In this document: positions 1-6,808 of the stretch, one piece after another | Layout of the letters: every line of letters starts with the position of its first letter | Numbering within the stretch: the first letter of the stretch is position 1 | Origin: Candidatus Omnitrophota bacterium | GTDB taxonomy: Bacteria; Hinthialibacterota; Hinthialibacteria; JAKQFZ01 | Direction of reading: 5' to 3' | Assembly (NCBI GenBank): GCA_029558215.1 | Contig: JAKQFZ010001051.1 | Span: 1 to 10,185, forward strand | Length of the DNA: 10,185 nucleotides | Notes under the pieces: model-generated | The model's database searches: none | The model's input: only the letters and a program-made list of their open reading frames with translations | What the model was told of the DNA's origin: nothing | Made by a program: the position numbers and the translations under genes

Positions 1-1937
1 GTTCGATGGCAGTCCTCTTTGTAACTGACGCCGTGCTGCCATCGCAGTCCGTGGCTGTCACTGCCTCCAACAATTCCAAATCGGAGTCCTTGCTTCAGCC
101 CGTCCTGCACGAATTCCCCCTGCCTGCCCCCTCGGTGCCGGATGGGAAGGTTGCCCATGAACTCAAAACGACCATGATTGGAGATGATCTCCACACAGGT
201 GGAAATCTGAGGATCCAAGTGCTCCCAGTCGGAGCCCGTCCACGCGATATGGTGTGGAAAAGCCAGTGCGTTCCATGGCTTCATCTTTTCATAGAGCAAA
301 GATGGGGAGGCCGCGTCGGCATCGCATTTTCGGAACAGAGGCGGGTTTGTGTCTGAGAAATAAACGTTCTTATGACCAAATCCGCTGGGCGGGCGTCCCG
401 TTGTCCACTCATAAGCATGAATGGCGGCAAAACGGCCTGGGTCGTCGTAGCGATTGGCAACGTATTTCATCTCCTCCCATTCGGCAGGGGAAATTCGATT
501 GCCAACGAAGTCATCGTGATCAGTTAAAGCAGCAAAATCCCACTCCAAAACGTCCCGACAGCGCGTCCAGAATTCATCCAACGACCCCATTCCATCGGAC
601 ATCCATGTGTGAGCGTGAATATCCCCGAAATAGAGATTGTACTCACCAACGCGGTAGGGTGTCTTGGAAATTCCCGCTAAAGTTGACTTGGCAGATTTTG
701 AGGACGTTCCTTTGGCGCGTTTGAGTTTGAGTGGCTCTGCTTGCTTCGAAATGTCTGAAATCTCCTGAAGCATATTCTCACGGATGTCGCGTCGTGCCAG
801 CCACAGTTTTCCGGAAGGATCTTCGGCAACGCGGATGAACTGGCCACGACCGCCCCAACCATCTTTGGGCAGTCGAATCAAGGGAGACCAGCTGTCACCC
901 GAATAGACCTGTGCACAGAAGTTGTGTGACGGCCGTCCGAAAATCCAGACGCGGTCTCGCTGGTCAACATGAATCGTCGGGAATTCAAGTCCCTGATCCG
1001 TGTGGTCTTTCTCCAAATCCACTCCGGGCATGGGGTTGACTGTTTCCAAGAAGTTCTTCCCGTCCCAACAGCGAACCAATATCCAGTTGGTGATGCCAGA
1101 AACCTCTCCCAAACGGTTGCTATGCCACGCAATCCAGAAACGCCCCTTGCTGTCAGCGGCGATAGAAGGAAAGGCGTCCACGGCAGGAAAGTCTGTGAGA
1201 CGAACCTCCGGTTTCCACTCCTGCTTGTCCTTCTCCCGAAAGAAGATGTCGAAGTTGCCATTGCCCAGGTATCGGTGCCAGGCCAAACCCAAACCGCCTT
1301 TGGGACTTGCCGTGAGGCTCGGAGCACAGTCTTCGGAGTCGTCAGTGCTCATTGGGGTGATGTCCTGCAAGCCGTTTGAAGTGAGTCGTCCTGCGTACAC
1401 ATCTCGATTGCCCCGTACATCGGACTCCCACGCAAGCCAGATCTCTCCACCAGAAGTCACAGAGAGAGACGGATACCGATCTGATGAGCCGCCTTTCGAG
1501 AGTGTCCGCGAGAGACTCTGTTTTCCGTCCTGCAGGACTGCGTACTGAAGATGCCAGACTTGTTCATGGCAACTTGTCCAGACCACATGGAGCCGATCCT
1601 CCCAGTCACAAACTATCGTCGGTGAATAGGCACTACCTGGCTCACCGATCGGCATTTCCGGCAACCAATGACCCTTGGAGTAGCCCTTCAGCCAGACCTG
1701 ATCGCCGTCAGCAACTTCCCGAATCCATGCCACCCACACGGTACCCTTGCGGTCAACAGCAACGGTCGGACACTCATTCTCCATACCGTTGCTGATGGGA
1801 ATCAGGGAGCCAATTGGAAACTCCCTGAAATCTTCCCAGGAGATCATGCCTTCTGCCAGAGGTTCTGGCTGGCAGAACGCTGGAGTGGGACACACAACGA
1901 CGAGCACCAGCATACAGACGCATTTGAGATGATTCAT
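1..1937 (-). CDS. Secreted beta-propeller + PHP-domain metal-dependent hydrolase (CehA/McbA or DUF3604-like), 3'-incomplete
   Basis: The reading frame is open for 645 codons from ATG (1937-1935) to the left edge, so the C-terminus is missing. AGGAGA lies 7 bases upstream (1945-1950). Residues 1-22 form a Sec signal peptide (basic start, hydrophobic core, then PTPAFC). Residues 57-384 hold seven repeats of the type P-S/T-h-x-x-D-x-x-G-x-h-W-h-A-W, starting near 57, 106, 156, 206, 257, 320 and 367. They are spaced about 50 residues apart, as in a seven-bladed sialidase/BNR-like propeller. A Lys/Ser-rich linker (about 398-420) follows. The PHP domain starts at about 433: GDIHAHT (H441, H443), D448, TDHDD 472-476, E510, H562/H563, VEI with E583, N587-H588, and GSDSHG 625-630 (D627, H629). 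These match the metal-ligand motifs of PHP hydrolases. The family includes phosphoesterases and amide/ester hydrolases, so the substrate is unknown. The product is probably periplasmic or exported. The gene is divergent from the barrel enzyme gene. Confidence is high for the PHP domain and good for the propeller. Confidence 0.9.
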   Translation of the reverse strand, partial: MNHLKCVCMLVLVVVCPTPAFCQPEPLAEGMISWEDFREFPIGSLIPISNGMENECPTVAVDRKGTVWVAWIREVADGDQVWLKGYSKGHWLPEMPIGEPGSAYSPTIVCDWEDRLHVVWTSCHEQVWHLQYAVLQDGKQSLSRTLSKGGSSDRYPSLSVTSGGEIWLAWESDVRGNRDVYAGRLTSNGLQDITPMSTDDSEDCAPSLTASPKGGLGLAWHRYLGNGNFDIFFREKDKQEWKPEVRLTDFPAVDAFPSIAADSKGRFWIAWHSNRLGEVSGITNWILVRCWDGKNFLETVNPMPGVDLEKDHTDQGLEFPTIHVDQRDRVWIFGRPSHNFCAQVYSGDSWSPLIRLPKDGWGGRGQFIRVAEDPSGKLWLARRDIRENMLQEISDISKQAEPLKLKRAKGTSSKSAKSTLAGISKTPYRVGEYNLYFGDIHAHTWMSDGMGSLDEFWTRCRDVLEWDFAALTDHDDFVGNRISPAEWEEMKYVANRYDDPGRFAAIHAYEWTTGRPPSGFGHKNVYFSDTNPPLFRKCDADAASPSLLYEKMKPWNALAFPHHIAWTGSDWEHLDPQISTCVEIISNHGRFEFMGNLPIRHRGGRQGEFVQDGLKQGLRFGIVGGSDSHGLRWQHGVSYKEDCHR

Positions 1938-1957
1938 GACCGTATCTCCTGACGTTT

Positions 1958-1977
1958 AGAATGCTACGTTGCATTCT
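1958..1977. repeat. Perfect inverted repeat in the PHP gene leader
   Basis: AGAATGC (1958-1964) and GCATTCT (1971-1977) are perfect complements, separated by six bases. The repeat starts 7 bases upstream of the ribosome site of the minus-strand PHP gene. It could be an operator or an RNA hairpin that influences translation; the sequence alone cannot decide. No T-run follows on the transcribed strand, so it does not look like a terminator. Confidence 0.5.
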
Positions 1978-2198
1978 TGCATCATGACATGCCGAAATGC
2001 AAATGGGTGGAGAACCAACACTATCTCCAGAACCTATGAGCCCGTTGCAGCGATCACTGAGCAGACATACGGACAACACTCTGGCTTTTGTGCAACCACG
2101 AGAACTGTGATACTCTTTTTCAGAGTTTCCTCTATGAGCGGGTCAGCACCTGCAGGCACTTGGGAGTATGTCCAACGCTGAGTAGTGCTTGCATGCAA
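1969..2198. promoter_or_regulatory. Cluster of TTGCAT half-sites, candidate operator
   Basis: TTGCAT occurs at 1969-1974 and 1977-1982 (8-base step), its complement ATGCAA at 1997-2002, and both overlap in the perfect 10-base palindrome TTGCATGCAA at 2189-2198. That is five oriented copies of one hexamer in 230 bases, where about 0.1 would be expected by chance. They lie near both ends of the divergent region, one group close to each start codon. Binding by a common regulator of both genes is an inference. Confidence 0.35.
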
Positions 2199-2240
2199 AG
2201 GAAACTGTCCCTTTCGTAGTCCAGTTTCTTGGGAGAATGT

Positions 2241-2245
2241 GGAGG
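2241..2245 (+). promoter_or_regulatory. Ribosome binding site GGAGG that sets a GTG start
   Basis: GGAGG ends 7 bases before GTG 2253-2255, an ideal spacing. The same frame opens earlier at TTG 2229, but that codon has no comparable purine-rich site upstream and would put the GGAGG inside the coding region. GTG 2253 is therefore preferred. Confidence 0.7.
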
Positions 2246-2252
2246 TTGTCTC

Positions 2253-5200
2253 GTGAAGTTCAAATACAAGACCAGCGAGATTCTGGTGTACCGCAACTCA
2301 AGGCAAAGACTTGCTGTTTCACGCAAAGAACCTGAGTGGCGGCGAAACGGTCTTTGTCTTCTTGGCGTGATTCTCTCTTTTTTGACTGCCCTGCCCACAT
2401 GGGCAGCTCCATCCTTTGAGATGGAACTGCTCAGATTTCCATCCAAACTCAAGGCCGGCGGCCAGAGTTGTCTGACCGCGCGGTTTACGCTGGATCAACC
2501 ACTGGAGACCGATTCAAACGTCTGGGTTGGGTTTTCCCAACAGGACAGACTTCATTTCGTGTCTGAGTTTCATCCCAAGACCTCTGTGCGCAACTGGATT
2601 CCAGGCAAAGAGTATTCGCTAAAAATTCCCTTTGAGATTCCCGCGGACATCCATTCGGGAACCTATGAAATGCAGATTGGTTTGCACACGCTGGCGTCTC
2701 AGTCTCCCAATTGCTTTGCGGTCGAAATCAAGTCTGCAACACCCACACGCACTCGACCCACACTCTCCCATGGTGTCTTTTCAGATCGAGATGGAATACC
2801 GCATCGCTGGTATGTCAATGAGACCAACACTCTGATGTGGGACGGAGCGCCGCATCTACCCGTTGGTGGCATGTTCGTTCCTCGATCGGTTGGTTCCGAA
2901 CCCGTTGCCTCTGATGAAAAAGACGCGTCGTTTCAGGCAGACGAGGCAATCATTGATCTGATCCAGTCTTACGGAGTCAGGGATCTTTATCTCCACTATG
3001 GAACAGGCCCCAATTGCCATCCAAGCCGTATGCAAAGACTTATTGATCGTCTCGAGAGCAAACAGATGCGGTACGGCATCGAGTTTGGAGAAGATCCGGG
3101 TGAAGGTCTTCGTTATCTGCTGCGCAGTGAAAATGCGGCAGTCGAAAACATCACAAAACCAGGCATCCATGAGATCAGGGAACAGGGTTGGGTCGGTGGG
3201 CTGTATCTGGTATTGACGGCCGATGGCCAATTTGTCTCAGCAGGTGAAGCAATCAAGACTCCGAAAGGTCTGGCCGCTGAGGTTGTGTCCTGTTCACCGG
3301 AGAGTCCGGTGTCCTTGTTTTTCGTCCCCAGAGTGAGAAGAGGCGGACACTTTTGGGACGGCATCTATGCCCAGTATGAAACCCGAGTGATCTCCTATCT
3401 GCAGTCGTTGCGGTTTGGGAGCGGCTTCCGATTCATCGTCGATCCTTTTATGAACGAGATGACCATCCCCTACGATGCCATCCCGGACTCGGGTGAGTTC
3501 CGAAGTGGTTTTGCACGCTGGCTTCTTGAGCGCTATGCCACCGAAGAGGGTCTTAAAGAAGCCTGGGCTCTCCATGAGGTGATCTCCTTTGAACAAGCAT
3601 CCAGCCTTGTTCCCCTACGAGTCAGTTCAGACTCCAGAGGAATCGGATTCCTGTACTCGCTCTCCAGTCAGAAAGTGGTCACTGCGGACATGAGCACATC
3701 CCAACTCTGGCATGATTTTGTGGAATACCATGCCACCAGCGTTCGGACTGCCTGCAACCGAATCGCCCGAGCCATCAAAAGTGTTGCCGACGTTCCGGTG
3801 GTGCTCAAGCACCATCCACAGGTGGACAGCTATCGCATCAACGATACAGAGGGGATCGGATTTGATGGCATCGGAATGGAATCCTATGGTTCCGGCGAAC
3901 TGCTCAAGATGTTCAATGCCTCGGGAGCATACGCTGAGGCGGCGCAGTCTGCCAAGACAATGTGGCTCGTTGTTACCGAGACCAGTCAAGGCGCTTACCA
4001 GCATCAAAACCCCAGAATCGCCTATCAGGATCGTCTTGGAATGTACGCTGATTTCTCGAGACTGCTGGAATCAGGCGCGAAAGGAATCTACCTTTTTGGC
4101 CTCTATTTTGGGGCACCCGGGCAGTGGCGCACCACGGAGATCATCGGTGATCCACAACAATTGGAGTGGATCGCGACCTATCGGGGACTGGTGGAAAGAA
4201 GAGCAGATCGAATAACCACCTATCAACCGCAGTATTACTATTGGTATCCAGGACGCCGCAGCCCGAAGGAAGTCTTCGAGGGACAGGGACGCTCTCACAT
4301 CGGCATCAACGGGAACTGGGGCGGGTATCTGAGCAATCGAGGGATTCAAGGCTTGATGAAGGCACAGGATGGGACCTGGATTGTTCCCACTTTCAAGACG
4401 GATGTCGGCACCGATCTTCTTTTTGTAAATCTGGAGTCCCCCGCTGCAGCCTTGCGATGGGGACGTGACCTGGACGAAGTGTTGCGAACCGCAAGCCAGG
4501 ACGTTGTCTATATGGGCTTCAGGAGAGAGACGGGGGCGATTGCCTATCTGGATGTCTACTTCACAGACGATTTTGACACGGCCGATGATGGAACACGGTT
4601 TCAGGTGCTCAGACCATTGGGAGACTGCGAAGTCTTTGGACGCAACTCAGCGGGCAAGGTCTGGGGTCTGAAGACTGCACGATGTCGCATCATCAGCAAA
4701 GAGATTCCCGACAGGGAAGGTTGGATGCCAGCCGACGTGCCAGGACTCGACAAGACGAAACATCAACCGTTCAATTTCTTCGAGGACATCTTGCAGGCAA
4801 GAGTTCTTCGGCTTGGAGATCTTTGGCAGGGCTTCACATTTGAGCGCGACCAACGTCCGGTCGTCTATCTCTGGCCGAGGGGAGAGATAGCCTCGGTAAA
4901 GATGCATTTTCCATTTCTCTCTCGGGTCTCCGTTCAATATCCTGATGGAGAGCATGTGCCCGGGCCTCAGCGCAAGAGACGGCTCGATGCCATGCTGGTC
5001 AGTCCCAAATGGGTTCTTATCAACACACCGCAAAGGGGTGTGGAAGGTCCACACGTTGACAGTTTCACGGTGCGCCATGTGTTGGTGGTCGAGGGCGCAA
5101 GTCCCGGCTTGTTTGAACGTGCCTGCACGGGTCAGTCTCCGCCACCCGAAGACGTTGTTTTGATTGAGGCAGAGAATCCCCAAGGGAGCAACTTCAACTT

Positions 5201-6164
5201 CGGCCGCATGGACGGACTTCCTCAGCTGAGCAAGCAGGCTTTCCACCTGCTGGAGAGTTTTGTTCCTCCTTCTCCCGACACCGGTTACTTCTCCCAGTAT
5301 GTTTTCAGTGTTTCCCGGAAAGGGCTGTACAGTCTGTGGGTCAGAGAGCGTTACCTGCTCTTCCAATCCCCCTGTGTGTGGAGAGTGGATGGTGGAGACT
5401 GGCAGACGACGCCGTCAACCATTGTTCCCACGCGATCTGAAACCGGACTTCTGTGGAACCTTTTTGATGACGATGCGGGAATGTTCGGTTGGTACAAATA
5501 TGCCGAGTTGAACTTGGCCAAGGGGGACCACCTGCTGGAGTTTCGGGTGGACAAGCCACGTTCTGAGGATGGCAAGTACTGCAAAGGGATGGACTTGATC
5601 TCTCTGTTGAAGGATAATCAGCCGCGTTTGAGCCTGAAGGAGTTTCAGCAGCCTTTGAATTTGTTGATGAATCCGAGTTTCGAACAGGGACAGAACTCCA
5701 ATGTCGAAGGCTGGGAGTTAATGAATCCCACTGGCGGTCAGGGAACTGTCGAAGTGCGTCGCAATGAGAGAGGTCCCAAGCGAGTGGCACGATGCGGGCA
5801 TCGGTGCGTGTTAGTCACAGGAGCGAAAGGCCTTGTGGGGAAACAACTCGGCACGGATCCTCATCCGCACCTTCGTTCCAAGCCATTTGAGATCAAACCG
5901 GCCACCAGCTATAACCTCAATGCGTGGATCAGCGGATCGGGCAACGATGAGAAGGCATATCTTGGAGTCCGTTTCTACAATGAGGCAGGCAAGCACGTGG
6001 ATGCGATGAGCCGACAGATGCCTACAGTTGCGGGCGGCTACTGTCCCGTATTCCTGGCCGTTCGCTCGCCCGAGGCCGCGCGGTTCGCGGTGGTTCAAAT
6101 CGGGTATCAGGGCGAGAATCACGTGGCCCTCGATGACATTGAGTTTTATGAGAGCGGTTGGTAA
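2253..6164 (+). CDS. Large secreted clan GH-A (GH42-like) glycoside hydrolase-like protein with C-terminal carbohydrate-binding-like modules
   Basis: The product has 1303 residues from GTG. A Sec signal has an unusually long basic n-region (1-33), a hydrophobic core (34-47) and likely cleavage after TWA (51). Residues 52-160 look like a beta-sandwich. Residues 175-660 read as a (beta/alpha)8 barrel: PVGGMF 203-208 (strand 1), DLYLHYG from 244, YGIEFG 274-279, strand 4 ending in N401-E402, VVLKHH 516-521, FDGIGMES 537-544, strand 7 with E576, and GIYLFG 611-616 (strand 8). An Asn-Glu after strand 4 and a Glu after strand 7 are the clan GH-A acid/base and nucleophile, here E402 and E576. About 660-965 is mostly beta and unassigned. 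About 967-1125 begins LIEAEN (970-975), like CBM6/35 modules. About 1137-1303 begins LLMNPSFE and ends VALDDIEF, like CenC/CBM4_9 modules. It probably hydrolyses an extracellular glycan, substrate unknown. The exact GH family cannot be assigned by eye; it may be new. Confidence 0.85.
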   Translation: MKFKYKTSEILVYRNSRQRLAVSRKEPEWRRNGLCLLGVILSFLTALPTWAAPSFEMELLRFPSKLKAGGQSCLTARFTLDQPLETDSNVWVGFSQQDRLHFVSEFHPKTSVRNWIPGKEYSLKIPFEIPADIHSGTYEMQIGLHTLASQSPNCFAVEIKSATPTRTRPTLSHGVFSDRDGIPHRWYVNETNTLMWDGAPHLPVGGMFVPRSVGSEPVASDEKDASFQADEAIIDLIQSYGVRDLYLHYGTGPNCHPSRMQRLIDRLESKQMRYGIEFGEDPGEGLRYLLRSENAAVENITKPGIHEIREQGWVGGLYLVLTADGQFVSAGEAIKTPKGLAAEVVSCSPESPVSLFFVPRVRRGGHFWDGIYAQYETRVISYLQSLRFGSGFRFIVDPFMNEMTIPYDAIPDSGEFRSGFARWLLERYATEEGLKEAWALHEVISFEQASSLVPLRVSSDSRGIGFLYSLSSQKVVTADMSTSQLWHDFVEYHATSVRTACNRIARAIKSVADVPVVLKHHPQVDSYRINDTEGIGFDGIGMESYGSGELLKMFNASGAYAEAAQSAKTMWLVVTETSQGAYQHQNPRIAYQDRLGMYADFSRLLESGAKGIYLFGLYFGAPGQWRTTEIIGDPQQLEWIATYRGLVERRADRITTYQPQYYYWYPGRRSPKEVFEGQGRSHIGINGNWGGYLSNRGIQGLMKAQDGTWIVPTFKTDVGTDLLFVNLESPAAALRWGRDLDEVLRTASQDVVYMGFRRETGAIAYLDVYFTDDFDTADDGTRFQVLRPLGDCEVFGRNSAGKVWGLKTARCRIISKEIPDREGWMPADVPGLDKTKHQPFNFFEDILQARVLRLGDLWQGFTFERDQRPVVYLWPRGEIASVKMHFPFLSRVSVQYPDGEHVPGPQRKRRLDAMLVSPKWVLINTPQRGVEGPHVDSFTVRHVLVVEGASPGLFERACTGQSPPPEDVVLIEAENPQGSNFNFGRMDGLPQLSKQAFHLLESFVPPSPDTGYFSQYVFSVSRKGLYSLWVRERYLLFQSPCVWRVDGGDWQTTPSTIVPTRSETGLLWNLFDDDAGMFGWYKYAELNLAKGDHLLEFRVDKPRSEDGKYCKGMDLISLLKDNQPRLSLKEFQQPLNLLMNPSFEQGQNSNVEGWELMNPTGGQGTVEVRRNERGPKRVARCGHRCVLVTGAKGLVGKQLGTDPHPHLRSKPFEIKPATSYNLNAWISGSGNDEKAYLGVRFYNEAGKHVDAMSRQMPTVAGGYCPVFLAVRSPEAARFAVVQIGYQGENHVALDDIEFYESGW

Positions 6165-6212
6165 GGTTTCGACCGTGTCCAACAGTGAGGAATTGCTGAA
6201 AGGAGAAAAGGA

Positions 6213-6773
6213 ATGTCGCTTGTGATCCTGGTATTGATGATCGGAGCCATCGGTCTCTGGTTGATGACTGCCTACAACGGTCTGGTGCAGATGAGGAATG
6301 TGGTCAAGAACGCTTGGGCACAAATTGATGTCCAGTTGAAACGACGCTACGACCTCATTCCCAACCTGGTCGAGACGGTTAAGGGCTACATGAGCTACGA
6401 GCAGGAAGTGCTGGAGAACGTCACCAAAGCCCGCAGCCAGGCCATCCAGATGAAAGACGTGACGGATCCCGCGCAGCGTGCCCAGGTGGAGAACGCGCTC
6501 AGTGGCGCTCTTCGACAACTCTATGTCGTCGTTGAAAACTACCCGCAACTGCGCGCCAACGAGAATGTCATGCGCCTGCATGAGGAACTGACTTCCACGG
6601 AAAACAAGATCGCCTTCGCGCGACAGTTCTACAATGACTCCGCCATGCGGATGAACAACAAGGTTGAGATGTTCCCGACCAACTTGATCGCCGGTTTCTT
6701 CAGTTTCAAACAAGCGTCGTTGTTTGAGGCGGATGAAGAGGAAAAGGTTGTGCCCAAAGTCAAGCTGCGATAG
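6213..6773 (+). CDS. lemA: LemA family membrane-anchored protein
   Basis: The product has 186 residues, the usual length for the family. AGGAG (6201-6205) lies 7 bases before the ATG. An N-terminal transmembrane helix (about 3-20) is followed by the family core. That core includes YNGLV 21-25, AWAQIDVQLKRRYDLIPNLV 34-52 with VKGYM at 56-60, and the second conserved block ENYPQLRANENVMRLHEEL 108-126. LTSTENKIAFARQFYND then follows, ending in VEMFPTNLIAGFF 151-163. The charged tail FEADEEEK is also typical. LemA proteins are mostly helical, membrane-tethered and of poorly defined function; they are often found beside HtpX-type proteases or TPM-domain proteins. Neither is here. The gene follows the barrel enzyme gene by 48 bases on the same strand, so read-through transcription is possible, and it converges on the response regulator gene 35 bases downstream. 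Family assignment is very secure. Confidence 0.97.
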   Translation: MSLVILVLMIGAIGLWLMTAYNGLVQMRNVVKNAWAQIDVQLKRRYDLIPNLVETVKGYMSYEQEVLENVTKARSQAIQMKDVTDPAQRAQVENALSGALRQLYVVVENYPQLRANENVMRLHEELTSTENKIAFARQFYNDSAMRMNNKVEMFPTNLIAGFFSFKQASLFEADEEEKVVPKVKLR

Positions 6774-6808
6774 AACGACAGCGGGCATGGCGCGGCGGAA
6801 AAGCAGTT

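Larger units (their letters stand above)
1938..2252. promoter_or_regulatory. Divergent intergenic control region between the PHP and barrel enzyme genes
   Basis: This 315-base stretch lies between two divergent start codons and must hold both promoters. I found no convincing coding sequence. The short open frames crossing it lack a ribosome site or any recognisable protein. It contains the minus-strand ribosome site (1945-1950), an inverted repeat at 1958-1977, several TTGCAT/ATGCAA sites, a small hairpin ACTCT-TTTTC-AGAGT at 2112-2126, and the plus-strand ribosome site (2241-2245). No strong sigma-70 or sigma-54 box pair stood out in either direction. Confidence 0.6.

Noticed and set aside
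254..1548. Several overlapping plus-strand frames and a minus-strand frame at 878-1327
   Set aside because: They are in the wrong strand or frame relative to the continuous 645-codon propeller-PHP reading frame, which carries clear repeats and metal motifs.
1872..1937. Lipoprotein signal for the PHP protein
   Set aside because: The cysteine after PTPAF does not fit a lipobox (L-A/S-G/A-C): Phe is at -1 and Pro at -3. Ordinary Sec cleavage is more likely.
2112..2126. Hairpin ACTCT-TTTTC-AGAGT as a terminator
   Set aside because: The stem is only five bases, lies between divergent genes, and has no gene ending upstream to terminate.
2229..2252. TTG start at 2229 for the barrel enzyme
   Set aside because: GTG 2253 has an ideal GGAGG 7 bases upstream, whereas TTG 2229 has none and would place that GGAGG inside the gene.
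4647..5366. 239-codon open frame on the minus strand
   Set aside because: It lies wholly inside the barrel enzyme gene on the other strand, with no ribosome site or family signature.
5811..6788. 325-codon open frame on the minus strand
   Set aside because: It lies antisense to the end of the barrel enzyme gene and all of the unmistakable LemA gene. Its translation has no recognisable domain, and long antisense frames arise readily opposite coding DNA.
6774..6808. Bidirectional terminator between the convergent LemA and regulator genes
   Set aside because: I looked for a GC-rich hairpin with a T-run in the 35 bases and found none; only short imperfect pairings such as AAGCA/TGCTT are present.
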